Assembly (NCBI RefSeq): GCF_018777395.1 | Contig: NZ_JAFJYC010000001.1 | Coordinates: forward strand, 1,488,001 to 1,552,000 | Direction: 5' to 3' | Length of the DNA: 64,000 nucleotides | Origin: Candidatus Sodalis endolongispinus | Lineage (GTDB): Bacteria > Pseudomonadota > Gammaproteobacteria > Enterobacterales > Enterobacteriaceae | Shown here: one piece after another, positions 49,315-60,137 of the stretch | Layout of the letters: each line of letters begins with the position of its first letter | Numbering within the stretch: the stretch's first letter is position 1 | Position numbers and translations under genes: made by a program | Notes under the pieces: model-generated | Databases searched by the model: none | Told to the model about the DNA's origin: nothing | The model's input: only the letters and a program-made list of their open reading frames with translations

Positions 49315-50573
49315 CGCCAGACTCCGCGGGTATCCACCACCCAGCGCTGGCGAATGGCATCAGACGCCATGGCGCGAAACTGTTGATGATCCACCAGCAT
49401 CACCAGCACATCGGCGGTCGCCAGCGCCCGATCGCGGTCAACCAGCGTGACCAGCCCGTCCAGAGATGCCGGCAGCGCGTGGACATTCGGCTCCACCGCC
49501 AGCGTCTGGCCGCGATGCCAGCGGGCAATCAGCTGCGTCACGTGCAGCGCGGGGCTTTCGCGCAAATCGTCGATATCAGGTTTGAACGCCAGCCCGAAGC
49601 AGGCGATGGTCACATCGTTACTGCCGCGCCCGCTGTCGTTGAGACAGTCCGCCACCGCCGCCTTCACTTTTTCCACCACCCAGTCGGGCTTATCGTCGTT
49701 GACCTGGCGGGCAGTGCGAATTAGCCGCGCCTGCGCCGGGTTCTGCGCCACAATGAACCAGGGATCCACCGCGATACAATGGCCGCCGACGCCAGGCCCC
49801 GGCTGCAGAATATTGACCCGCGGGTGGCGATTGGCCAGCGCTATCAGCTCCCAGACGTTAATTTGCTGTTCCGCACAGAGCACCGACAGCTCATTGGCGA
49901 AAGCAATATTGACATCGCGGAAGCTGTTTTCGGTCAGTTTACACATTTCGGCAGTACGGGCATGGGTGACGACGCATTCCCCTTCCAGGAAGATGCGATA
50001 CAGCTCGGCGGCGCGCGCCGAGCAGCGCGGCGTCATACCGCCAATCACCCGATCATTTTTAATCAGTTCCACCATCACCTTGCCGGGCAGCACGCGCTCC
50101 GGGCAATAAGCGATATTGATATCCGCCGCTTCGCCCACCTGATGCGGGAAGGTCAGATCGGGCCGTGCGCCGGCCAGCCAGCCGGCCATCTGTTCGGTTG
50201 TCCCGACCTGCGAGGTGGACTCGAGGATCACCAGACAGCCCGGCGTTAACACCGGCGCTAAGGATAACGCCGCCGCCTGCACATAGCTGAGATCAGGTTG
50301 ATGTTCGCCTTTGAAAGGGGTCGGCACCGCAATCAAGAACGCGTCCGCCGGCTGCGGCTGGCTTACCGCCCGCAACAGCCCCTCGCGTACGGCTTCGGTC
50401 ACCACACGGTCCAAATCGGGTTCAATGATGTGAATAGCGCCGCGGTTAATGGTATCCACCGCGTGCTGATTGGTGTCTACCCCGATTACCCGCTTGCGGC
50501 GCGAGGCAAACGCCGCGGCGGTAGGCAGACCGATATACCCCAGTCCAATTACGGAAATTGTGTCAAAACTCAT
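49311..50573 (-). CDS. wecC: UDP-N-acetyl-D-mannosamine dehydrogenase
   Basis: 420 residues, equal to E. coli WecC, from the ATG at 50573 ([20 protein letters not shown]). Oxidises UDP-ManNAc to UDP-ManNAcA. The catalytic Cys region is [20 protein letters not shown] and the Lys region [19 protein letters not shown]. The wecB frame runs into this gene without a stop. A separate RBS (AGGTG, 7 nt before the ATG) suggests that wecC can also be initiated on its own. Confidence 0.94.
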   Translation of the reverse strand: MSFDTISVIGLGYIGLPTAAAFASRRKRVIGVDTNQHAVDTINRGAIHIIEPDLDRVVTEAVREGLLRAVSQPQPADAFLIAVPTPFKGEHQPDLSYVQAAALSLAPVLTPGCLVILESTSQVGTTEQMAGWLAGARPDLTFPHQVGEAADINIAYCPERVLPGKVMVELIKNDRVIGGMTPRCSARAAELYRIFLEGECVVTHARTAEMCKLTENSFRDVNIAFANELSVLCAEQQINVWELIALANRHPRVNILQPGPGVGGHCIAVDPWFIVAQNPAQARLIRTARQVNDDKPDWVVEKVKAAVADCLNDSGRGSNDVTIACFGLAFKPDIDDLRESPALHVTQLIARWHRGQTLAVEPNVHALPASLDGLVTLVDRDRALATADVLVMLVDHQQFRAMASDAIRQRWVVDTRGVWR

Positions 50574-51701
50574 AGATTCACCTGCTATATTTTTTAATAC
50601 CGTGATAATCCGCTCACAGGCGTGGCCGTCGCCGTAGGGGTTATGTGCCCGGCTCATCCGCTGATACGCCTGGGCATCATTCAGCAGCTGCGATACCGCC
50701 TGGTGAATCGCCTGCTCGTCCGTCCCTACTAGCCGCACGGTGCCGGCCGCCACCGCCTCCGGTCGCTCGGTGGCAACACGCATCACCAGCACCGGTTTTC
50801 CCAGAGAAGGCGCTTCTTCCTGGATGCCGCCGGAATCGGTCAGAATAATCGTGGCGCGATCCATTAAATACAAGAACGGCAAATAGTCTTGCGGATCAAT
50901 TAATTTTATATTGGCGATACCGCTAAGCATACGGTTAACCGGTTCGCTGACGTTTGGATTGAGGTGCACCGGGTAAACCACCTGCACGTCGGGATGATCA
51001 AGCGCAATGCGCGCCAGCGCGGCGCAAATGCGCTTGAAACCATCACCAAAGCTCTCGCGGCGGTGGCCGGTAACTAAAATCATCTTCTGCACGCCATCGA
51101 GAAATGCGTAACGCCGTTCCAGGCTGGCGCGCAGTGCCGCGTCGCTCATGACCCGATCACGCACCCAGAACAGCGCATCGATAACCGTATTGCCGGTTAC
51201 CGCAATTTGCGCCGCCGGCAGTCCCTCCGCCAGCAAATTGGCGCGCGCGTTTTCGGTCGGCGCAAAATGCCAGCGGGCTAGGTGGCCGGTCAATTTGCGA
51301 TTCGCCTCCTCCGGCCACGGGGAAAGCAGATCGCCGGTACGCAGCCCCGCTTCCACATGGCCCACGGGAATATGCTGGTAAAACGCCGCCAGGCTGGCGG
51401 CCAAGGTGGTGGTGGTATCGCCATGCACCAGCACAACATCCGGGCGGAAATCCTCCAGCACCGGCTGCATGCCGGTCAGAATACGGCTGGTTATCTCACT
51501 CAGGCCCTGAGCCGGGCGCATGATATCCAGATCGTAATCAGTCACGATCGCGAACAGGCGCAGCACCTGATCCAGCATCTCGCGATGCTGGGCCGTCACG
51601 CAGACGCGGGTTTCAAAGGCCGGATCATTGGCCAGAGCCAGAACCAGCGGCGCCATTTTGATGGCTTCCGGCCGTGTGCCAAAGACGATCAACACTTTCA
51701 C
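50574..51701 (-). CDS. wecB: UDP-N-acetylglucosamine 2-epimerase (stop codon lost; continues into wecC)
   Basis: The GTG at 51701 (RBS AAGGGA) begins [20 protein letters not shown]. 376 codons reach the wecC ATG, exactly the E. coli WecB length. Motifs: [51 protein letters not shown] and [20 protein letters not shown]. The expected terminal stop is absent: the tail VLKNIAGES leads directly into MSFDTI of WecC. Epimerises UDP-GlcNAc to UDP-ManNAc. The product may be a WecB-WecC fusion of 796 residues. Confidence 0.94.
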
Positions 51702-51807
51702 AACAGTTCCCTTAATTCTGAGCAAAGCCGGCTAGGGCTTTGAATTCGGTGGGCCGCGCGGCTAACGGCAGCGGTCTATTCCGACAGTTTAATGCCTGTC
51801 GGCGGCA

Positions 51808-52860
51808 TTAACGACGGCGCACCAGCGCGACACCCGCACCGACCAACGTACCCACGGCGCCCCACAAAATAAGCAGGAACAGGCGGCGTGGCTTATCGCG
51901 TCTTACCGGCTCTTCAGGGGTCCTTAAATAACGGTAAGTTTTGAAGCTTTTGTTCAATACCGGCCCTACATTGAGGTTAGTCAACATCGCGCGGTTTTGG
52001 TCGTAATCGGTATCATAGGCCGGTCCGGCCGCCTGCAGAGCGTCCAGACGTGCCTGCAATAGCGGGTGGCCCAACAGGAACAGTTCGGATTGAGGCAAAT
52101 TGTCGGCGGCGACATCGGTCCGGCTGCGATCGATGCCCTGGGCGTGCGCCAGTTTTAGCGCCTGATTAAGCTGCAACTGCTCGCGATGGTAAATCGCCGT
52201 TGCCACCGCTTCCTGCCGCTTCACCTGCGCCTTGAGCGAAACGGTGCGCGCAGCCCAGGCGGCCACAACGTCCTCATTGAGGTGGTTGGCCGCACGCTGG
52301 TTGGCGAAATCCACATAGCGCCGCAACAGTTGATTGGCGTCCGGCGCGGTTTCCGCCACCAAACGCGCGCTGTCGGGCAGTTTTTTTACCTCGTCGCGCG
52401 GCAGGAACTGAATCGCGTTGATTAATTTATCCAGCAGCACCGCGTCGGCATGGGTGTCGCCCTTTTTTCGCGCCTGGTAATAGGGGCTGGCAAGCCAGAA
52501 ATCCCGCCGGGTATCATAGGAGGCGAGCTGACGCAAAAACTCCTGATAGGCTTCGTCGGCAATCGAAAGGGTGTCGGTAGTCGGCAGCGCGGTATTTTTC
52601 ACATCCAGATTGCGCAGAAACCGCTGCTGGGAAAAGTAACTGTCCAGCACATTCACCGTGGGTTTATCGGTTATGGCGATGGCGGTCCACTCTTGACGCA
52701 CCACCAGGGAGTAAATCAGCGCCCCCAGCGCAAACAACAGAGCACAGGCGATAAGTGTGATCTTGCCGCGCCACAGGGCACACAGCAGACCGCGCAAGTC
52801 CAGTTCATTGTCGATACCCTGTTCCCGGCCGGCAGAGGATGGTGAGCTTGCAGATGTCAT
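51808..52860 (-). CDS. wzzE: ECA chain-length regulator
   Basis: 350 residues (about 348 in E. coli). Wzz-family polysaccharide co-polymerase: N-terminal membrane helix (ITLIACALLFALGALIYSLV), a large periplasmic coiled-coil domain, and a C-terminal membrane helix near FLLILWGAVGTLVGAGVALV ending RRR. It sets the modal ECA length with WzyE. It overlaps the wecA stop by 4 nt. Confidence 0.94.
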   Translation of the reverse strand: MTSASSPSSAGREQGIDNELDLRGLLCALWRGKITLIACALLFALGALIYSLVVRQEWTAIAITDKPTVNVLDSYFSQQRFLRNLDVKNTALPTTDTLSIADEAYQEFLRQLASYDTRRDFWLASPYYQARKKGDTHADAVLLDKLINAIQFLPRDEVKKLPDSARLVAETAPDANQLLRRYVDFANQRAANHLNEDVVAAWAARTVSLKAQVKRQEAVATAIYHREQLQLNQALKLAHAQGIDRSRTDVAADNLPQSELFLLGHPLLQARLDALQAAGPAYDTDYDQNRAMLTNLNVGPVLNKSFKTYRYLRTPEEPVRRDKPRRLFLLILWGAVGTLVGAGVALVRRR

Positions 52861-53972
52861 TTTCGCCCCGAATTTACGTTTAAGGTGGTGCTTTTCTTAT
52901 AATGGCCGAGCCGTCGCTTGGTCCGCTTGACGAAGCGGGCAACCCGCCAGGCGCATTTCAGTACGTAGCCATACAACAAAAACACCCCGATCCACAGCAA
53001 CAGCATGACCGACTCCGGCCAGCGCAGCCAACGCTCTCCCGCCACGCCGAAAAACGCTAACAGCGCGGCGGTAAGCGTGATAATGATAAATGCCTGGCGC
53101 GAGCTGAACCCCGCGCGCATGATGAGATGGTGGATATGCTGCCTGTCCGGCGCAAACGGGCTCATGCCTTTGCGCATCCGGCGGTACATGATGGCTATCA
53201 TATCCATCAGCGGCACGGCGATAATCCACAGCGCGGTGACGGGATTCATCGGATGCCCACAGCCTTGGGTGCTTTGCAGCAGCAGCCAGATGATGGTAAA
53301 ACCGATCATGGTGCTGCCGGCGTCCCCCATAAACACTTTATAGCGCCGGCCGAAGACCCCCAGGTTCAATAGAATATAGGGCAAAACGGCGGCGATCATG
53401 GCAAAGCACCACAGCGCCAGACCAGGATTATTATCAAGCGTTAGCAGGATACCCATGGCGCCTAGGGACACGCAGGAGAGCCCGCCCAGCAGTCCGTCGA
53501 TACCGTCCACCATGTTGAAGGCGTTGATCGCCGCCCAGACGGCGAACAGCGTCACCAGATAGCCGAAAGGGCCCAGCACCATCTCCCACGGTCCAAAGAT
53601 ATAGCCTAGGCTATTGATATAGCGGCCGCTAAACACCATCATCGCCACCGCGACCAGAGCCTGGATAATGGCGCGCGCCACCACGCTGATATCGAACCGA
53701 TCGTCGAGCGCGCCGGTCACCACCAGGACGCCCGCGCACATGAGATACAGCGCGACATGGGGAATATAATGATCAGTATAGAGAAAGGCGAAACAGATGC
53801 CGGCATATATGGAAATACCGCCGACCAAGGGGATTTGTCCCTGATGGCGTTTGCGGTAGTTGGGCTTGTCAACCAGGCCTATTTTTTTGGCAACCTTGCG
53901 CGCTAAAAACAAAAAGAGCAAAGAAAACAGAAAAATAGCAACAAAATCAGTACTCATATTGAGTATGTTCAC
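52857..53972 (-). CDS. wecA: UDP-GlcNAc:undecaprenyl-phosphate GlcNAc-1-phosphate transferase
   Basis: 371 residues (367 in E. coli) from the ATG at 53972 (MNILNMSTDFVAIFLFSLL). First enzyme of ECA and O-antigen lipid carriers, with about eleven membrane helices. It has LVDKPNYRKRHQGQIPLVGG, the acidic Mg motif GALDDRFDIS, NAFNMVDGIDGLLGGLS, and MGDAGSTMIGF with the carbohydrate-recognition loop RQHIHHLIMRAGF. It heads the ECA operon downstream of rho. Confidence 0.97.
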   Translation of the reverse strand: MNILNMSTDFVAIFLFSLLFLFLARKVAKKIGLVDKPNYRKRHQGQIPLVGGISIYAGICFAFLYTDHYIPHVALYLMCAGVLVVTGALDDRFDISVVARAIIQALVAVAMMVFSGRYINSLGYIFGPWEMVLGPFGYLVTLFAVWAAINAFNMVDGIDGLLGGLSCVSLGAMGILLTLDNNPGLALWCFAMIAAVLPYILLNLGVFGRRYKVFMGDAGSTMIGFTIIWLLLQSTQGCGHPMNPVTALWIIAVPLMDMIAIMYRRMRKGMSPFAPDRQHIHHLIMRAGFSSRQAFIIITLTAALLAFFGVAGERWLRWPESVMLLLWIGVFLLYGYVLKCAWRVARFVKRTKRRLGHYKKSTTLNVNSGRK

Positions 53973-54203
53973 AATAGAAAGCTCTCTGCATCCATCAGGC
54001 CGTTCAATGCGTCACCATGGTTTACGCCTCAACTCCGATGCCTTACCCGTCACTGAGTTTTGTAACAACGAAATAGGGTTTCTGTTATCTCTTTATTTTC
54101 CACCTGAATCTCCGTCAGGCGTGCAGATAGGATCAAAATCGCCCGGACAGCTGAAAGGCATGTAACCGGGCACACCAAAGATGTGACTATCCTAGCATCA
54201 GAA

Positions 54204-54230
54204 ACGAAAAACGCCACGTTCTCACGTGGC
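54204..54230 (-). terminator. Rho-independent terminator after rho
   Basis: Stem GCCACGT/ACGTGGC (54213-54219 with 54224-54230) with a 4-base loop, followed on the minus strand by GTTTTTCGTTTC. It lies 20 nt beyond the rho stop and separates rho from wecA. Confidence 0.85.
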
Positions 54231-54250
54231 GCTACCCGAGTTTTTGTGAC

Positions 54251-55510
54251 TTACGAACGTTTCATCATGTCAAAGAATTCATCGTTGGTTTTGGTCATCG
54301 CCAACTTGTTCATCAGGAATTCCATCGCGTCGATTTCACCCATGGGATGAATGATTTTGCGCAGGATCCACATTTTCTGCAGCTCTTCCTGGGTGGTGAG
54401 CAATTCTTCTTTACGGGTACCCGAGCGGTTGTAATCGATCGCCGGGAAGACGCGTTTCTCGGCGATTTTACGCGACAGGTGCAGTTCCATGTTACCCGTT
54501 CCCTTGAACTCTTCGTAAATCACTTCGTCCATCTTCGAGCCGGTGTCGATAAGCGCGGTGGCGATGATGGTCAAACTGCCGCCTTCTTCCATATTGCGCG
54601 CGGCGCCGAAGAAACGCTTCGGACGATGCAGGGCGTTGGCGTCCACACCACCGGTCAATACCTTGCCGGAAGCGGGCACAACGGTGTTGTAGGCGCGAGC
54701 CAGACGGGTAATGGAGTCCAGCAGGATAATAACGTCTTTTTTATGCTCAACCAGGCGCTTGGCTTTTTCAATTACCATTTCAGCAACCTGCACATGGCGA
54801 GAGGCCGGCTCGTCGAAGGTAGAGACGATCACTTCGCCTTTCACCAAACGTTGCATTTCGGTCACTTCTTCGGGACGTTCGTCAATCAGCAACACCATCA
54901 GCACACAGTCGGGATAGTTATAGGCGATGCTTTGGGCAATATTTTGCAGCAGCATGGTCTTACCGGCTTTCGGCGGTGCCACGATAAGCCCACGTTGGCC
55001 GCGGCCGATAGGCGAGGCCAGATCCAAAACGCGCGCGGTCAGGTCTTCGGTAGAGCCGTTGCCGCGCTCCATGCGCAAACGCGAATTGGCGTGCAACGGC
55101 GTCAAGTTTTCAAACAGTATCTTATTGCGGGCGTTTTCCGGCTTGTCATAGTTGACTTCGTTAACCTTAAGCAGCGCAAAGTAACGCTCACCCTCTTTCG
55201 GCGGGCGGATCTTGCCGGAGATGGTGTCGCCGGTACGCAGGTTGAAACGGCGGATCTGGCTGGGAGAAACATAGATATCATCGGGACCGGCAAGGTAGGA
55301 ACTGTCGCTGGAGCGGAGAAAACCGAATCCGTCCTGCAAAATTTCCAGTACGCCATCGCCGAAGATATCCTCGCCGCTCTTGGCATGCTGCTTGAGGATG
55401 GCGAAGATGATGTCTTGTTTACGCATGCGGGCCAGGTTTTCCAGCCCCATATTTTCGCCGAGGGTCACTAGCTCTGAAACCGGCGTATTTTTTAATTCGG
55501 TAAGGTTCAT
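54251..55510 (-). CDS. rho: Transcription termination factor Rho
   Basis: 419 residues, exactly the E. coli length. Hexameric RNA-dependent ATPase that terminates transcription. N-terminal helix bundle and cold-shock-like RNA-binding domain ([19 protein letters not shown]), Walker [16 protein letters not shown], Walker [18 protein letters not shown]-loop [10 protein letters not shown] and R-loop [12 protein letters not shown]. The frame is intact. The 390-bp leader (55511-55900) contains no gene that I can support. Confidence 0.98.
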   Translation of the reverse strand: MNLTELKNTPVSELVTLGENMGLENLARMRKQDIIFAILKQHAKSGEDIFGDGVLEILQDGFGFLRSSDSSYLAGPDDIYVSPSQIRRFNLRTGDTISGKIRPPKEGERYFALLKVNEVNYDKPENARNKILFENLTPLHANSRLRMERGNGSTEDLTARVLDLASPIGRGQRGLIVAPPKAGKTMLLQNIAQSIAYNYPDCVLMVLLIDERPEEVTEMQRLVKGEVIVSTFDEPASRHVQVAEMVIEKAKRLVEHKKDVIILLDSITRLARAYNTVVPASGKVLTGGVDANALHRPKRFFGAARNMEEGGSLTIIATALIDTGSKMDEVIYEEFKGTGNMELHLSRKIAEKRVFPAIDYNRSGTRKEELLTTQEELQKMWILRKIIHPMGEIDAMEFLMNKLAMTKTNDEFFDMMKRS

Positions 55511-55900
55511 AATGGTGGGTTCTTAAACTTGGGGTATATCTCGAACTGATTTTGTGGATGGTATGGCAGCGTAAAATCGTGCCTGTCTATGGCATTTAAT
55601 CCCGGTATATCACGTTTGGGCTGATGAACAGCCACTCATGCAGTATGAATAACAAGAAGACTGAGATTAAGAGTGCCTAACAACGGATTAATTTAAATCC
55701 CGCCTGCCTGACGCCTCGTTGGTCACGTTTGGTGCTTTCTTACAACGGGGGGCGGACAAAGAGTAAAGCTTAGATTCAAACTACAGGTAAGATCACAATG
55801 CAGTGGACATAAACTTAGCATGGTTCTTGATGGGCGTCTAGCGGTCAATATGAGAAATGCTTATGAACGCCAGCGCCCGGAGGAATATTCGCAATACCGC

Positions 55901-56227
<327 letters not shown>

Positions 56228-56344
56228 GTTTTACTCCACAGGATTATCGTTACCTGCCGTTGCAGCCATTGCCAACAACAGGTTGACTTTATTTCACTGT
56301 ATACACTTTCGTAATGCAATAGTTAACTGTTATTCTACCACACT

Positions 56345-57613
56345 ATGAGCAAAACACACTTAACAGAAAAGAAGTTTTCCGACTTCGCCCTGCACCCGTT
56401 GATCATTGAAGCACTTGATTCTAAAGGCTTTAATAATTGTACGCCCATTCAAGCGCTGACTTTGCCCATTACGCTTGCAGGCAAAGACGTCGCGGGACAG
56501 GCGCAAACCGGTACCGGCAAAACGCTGGCCTTCCTAACGGCCACGTTTCATCATTTACTTACTCACCCTGCCGTCTAGGGACGTCAAACCAATCAGCCCC
56601 GCGCGCTGATCATGGCGCCTACCCGCGAGTTGGCGGTGCAAATCCATTCCGATGCCGAACCATTAGCCCAGGCGACCGGCCTGAAAATGGGGTTGGCCTA
56701 CGGCGGCGATGGTTATGATAAGCAGTTGAAAGTGCTGGAAGCCGGGGTGGATATCCTGGTGGGCACCACCGGCAGGCTGATTGATTATACCAAACAAAAC
56801 TACGTCAATATGGGCGCCATACAGGTCGTGGTGCTGGACGAAGCCGACAGGATGTTCGACCTCGGCTTTATCAAAGACATCCGCTGGCTGTTCCGCCGGA
56901 TGCCGTCCGACGCCGGACGGCTGAATATGCTGTTCTCAGACACGCTCTCCTATCGGGTGCGCGAGCTGGCGTTCGAGCACATGAATAACGCTGAGTATGT
57001 GGAAGTGGAGCCGCTGCAGAAAACGGGCCACCGCATACAAGAAGAGCTGTTTTATCCCTCCAACGAGGAAAAAATGCGGCTACTGCAAACGCTGGTCGAG
57101 GAAGAATGGCCCGACCGGTGTATTATTTTCGCCAATACCAAGCACCGCTGCGAGGATATCTGGGGCCATCTGGCTGCTGACGGTCATCGCGTCGGGCTGC
57201 TGACCGGCGATGTTTCGCAGAAACGGCGCCTGCGCATCTTGGAAGAGTTCACCCAGGGCGTGTTGGATATTCTGGTGGCGACGGACGTGGCCGCCCGCGG
57301 ACTGCACATTCCTTCCGTGACCCACGTTTTCAACTATGATTTGCCCGACGATTGCGAAGATTACGTGCACCGTATCGGCCGTACAGGACGCGCCGGCGAG
57401 AGCGGTTGCTCCATCAGCCTGGCGTGCGAAGAATATGCATTGAATCTTACTGCCATAGAAAGCTATATTGGCCATCAGATCCCCGTCAGTAAATATAACA
57501 GCGACGCGCTGCTGACCGACCTGCCCGCGCCAAAACGGTTGACCCGCCGCCGCACCGGCGGCAGTGGTCCCCGCAGCGGCGCACTGCGCCATAACCGTAA
57601 ACGTCCGGGATGA
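56345..57613 (+). pseudogene. rhlB: ATP-dependent RNA helicase RhlB, in-frame amber stop and altered motif III
   Basis: DEAD-box helicase of the RNA degradosome, 422 codons if read through. A TAG at 56576-56578 falls after LLTHPAV and before [13 protein letters not shown] motif ([13 protein letters not shown]), Walker A (AQTGTGKT), DEAD ([13 protein letters not shown]) and motif VI ([10 protein letters not shown]) are present, but motif III reads SDT instead of SAT, a change expected to impair unwinding. The ORF after the stop lacks Walker A, so it cannot act as a helicase. Confidence 0.9.
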
Positions 57614-57620
57614 AACATAG

Positions 57621-59076
57621 ATGATAAGCGCCACCTCTCTTTATGCCGCCATTGACTTAGGCTCCAACAGCTTTCATATGTTGGTGGTGCGTGAGGTGGC
57701 CGGCACCCTTCAGACGCTGGCGCGTATCAAGCGTAAAGTGCGGCTGGCCGCCGGACTTAATAGCGATAATCGGCTGTCCAGCGACGCGATGCAGCGGGGC
57801 TGGCAGTGTCTGCGCCTGTTTGCCGAACATTTGCAGGATATTCCTCCCACTCAGGTACGCGTGGTCGCCACCGCCACCCTGCGCCTGGCCACCAACGCGG
57901 CGGAGTTTCTCGGCCCGGCCAGTGACATTCTGGGCTGCCCAGTGCAGGTCATCTCCGGCGAAGAGGAAGCCAGGCTCATCTATCAGGGCGTCGCCCATAC
58001 CACCGGCTGCTCCGATGAACGTCTGGTGGTGGACATCGGCGGCGGCAGCACCGAGCTGGTCGTGGGGCGCGGCGCGCAGGCGTTGGAATTGTTCAGTCTG
58101 GAAATGGGTTGCGTCACCTGGTTGGAGCGTTATTTTAACGATCGCAGCCTGACCCGGGAAAACTTCGAGCGGGCGGAGCAGGCGGCGCGCGAACAAATCC
58201 GGCCGGTCGCCTTCCGGCTGTTGGCCCGGGGCTGGCAGGTGTGCGTCGGCGCCTCCGGCACGGTGCAGGCGCTGCAGGAAATAATGGTCGCCCATGGGAT
58301 GGATGAGCACATTACGCTCAGCAAGCTGTTGCAGCTTAAACAGCGGGCCATCCATTGCGGCAAGCTCGAAGAGTTGGAAATCGAAGGATTGACGCTGGAT
58401 CGGGCGCTGGTGTTCCCAAGCGGACTGGCCATTCTGCTGGCGGTGTTTGCCGAGCTTGGCATCAAGACCATGACCCTGGCGGGTGGCGCGCTGCGCGAGG
58501 GCATGATGTACGGCATGATGGCGCTGCCGGTCGGCGGCGACATCCGCCAGCGTACCCTTAAGAATTTGCAGCGCCGCTACCAGTTGGATACTGAGCAGGC
58601 GCAGCGGGTGACCCGGCTGGCGGACGGATTTGCCCGCCAGGTGGCCGAAGAGCATGATCCACGAAATCGGTCTCAGTATTGATATCAAACGCGCTCCGCA
58701 ACACGCCGCCTATCTCGTCCGCCATACCGACCTTCCCGGTTTCACCCCCGCCCAGCAAAAGCTTATCGCCACGCTGCTGCAAAATCAGAGCAATCACATC
58801 GACTTAACCCAGCTCAATGAGCAAAACAGCCTGCCACCGCGTCTCGCCCAGCGTTTATGCCGGTTGATGCGGCTGGCGCTCATCTTTGCCAGCCGCCGCC
58901 GCGATGATGCGCTGCCCGCGGTAGAGCTGCGCGCCATGGAAGAGACGTTGCATGTCATCTTGTCCCACGGCTGGTTGCACCAGCATCCGCTGCGGGCGGA
59001 ATACCTGGAGCAAGAAAGCCAGTGGCAGAGTTATGTCCATTGGCCCTTATTGCTGGAAGAAACGCCGCAAGTCTGA
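57621..59076 (+). pseudogene. gppA: Guanosine pentaphosphatase/exopolyphosphatase GppA, internal deletion and frameshift
   Basis: Ppx/GppA-family phosphatase converting pppGpp to ppGpp. The N-terminal part ([45 protein letters not shown]) is conserved for about 345 residues up to GFARQVAEE. The C-terminal domain resumes in another frame at [20 protein letters not shown]. Compared with E. coli, about 20 residues (the SRDLL-HSACLIHE region) are missing at the junction near 58650, so a small deletion shifted the frame. The phosphatase core could still be made without its C-terminal domain. Confidence 0.85.
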
Positions 59077-60084
59077 GCTGGCATAGGCCGCTTTGCCATT
59101 AACGGCGATGGCCGCAGGACGTGCCGCAACGCTGAGCTTCCACCGCCCCCTCACCGCCGACTAGTTTGCCGCAGGAGGCGTCCCGAGGGTGCCCCCCGCC
59201 GAACCGCGTACCCTCTCAGCGCGGGGAAGGTCAGTCGCCCTCGCCGCGCGCCTTGGCCAACTGGGCGCGCAGGCTGGCCAGATGCCCCTGGCCGCGGCTC
59301 ATGCGCTCCTCGGCGCTGACCGGTTTGCGTACCTGCTCCCACTGCACATCGTCCTGGGGTAACTCAAGCAGGAAGCGGCTCGGCTCTGGCTTGACCAGCT
59401 CACCGTATTGACGCCGCTCGCGGCATAGGGTGAAGGTTAGTTCCTTTTGCGCGCGGGTAATGCCGACATAAGCCAGCCGGCGATCCTCTTCGATATTATT
59501 CTCGTCGATACTGCTTTGGTGCGGCAACAACCCCTCTTCCATGCCGACCAGGAACACATAGGGAAACTCCAGCCCCTTAGAGGCATGCAACGTCATCAAT
59601 TGCACCTGATCGAGTTCTTCCTCGTTCTCGCCGCGTTCCATCATATCGCGCAGGGTGAAACGGGTGACCACCTGATCCAGCGTCATCGCCTCATTTAAAT
59701 CGGAGCCGGTCAGCATTTCGGTCATCCAACTGAACAGTTGGTTGACATTTTTCATCCGCATTTCCGCCGCTTTCGGGCTGGTGGAACTCTCATACAGCCA
59801 GCTTTCATAGTCGATGCTGTGGATGAGTTCACGCACTGCTGCCACCGGCTCTCGTTCCGCCTGTCGGGCGACACCGTCCAGCCAGTGGGTAAACTGTTGC
59901 AGCGACTCCAAACCGCGGCCGCTGAGCGTTTGTCCAAGGCCCAAATCAAAGCTGGCGGTAAACATGCTCTTGTCGCGCTGCGTCGCCCAGGTGCCCAATT
60001 TGGCCAGCGTCGCCGCGCCTATTTCCCGCCGCGGCGTATTCACTATCCGCAAAAACGCGCTATCGTCATCGGGGTTGGTCAGCA

Positions 60085-60099
60085 CACGCAGATAGGCGA
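60085..60099. repeat. Direct repeat flanking the IS, left copy
   Basis: CACGCAGATAGGCGA is present here and again at 61426-61440, at the two rep/IS junctions. Removing one copy plus the element restores the rep frame exactly. It is longer than the 3-5 bp duplications usual for IS3-family insertions. Confidence 0.85.
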
Positions 60100-60137
60100 T
60101 TGATCTTGCCCCGCCATCTCCGTACAGCTTTTGTATC

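Noticed and set aside
54347-55471. 374-codon ORF on the plus strand antisense to rho
   Set aside because: It is the mirror of a strongly conserved rho frame, has His/Gln-rich low-complexity composition typical of antisense frames, and no RBS or homology.
57657-58688. 343-codon ORF antisense to gppA
   Set aside because: Shadow of the gppA frame; the sense strand has clear Ppx/GppA motifs.
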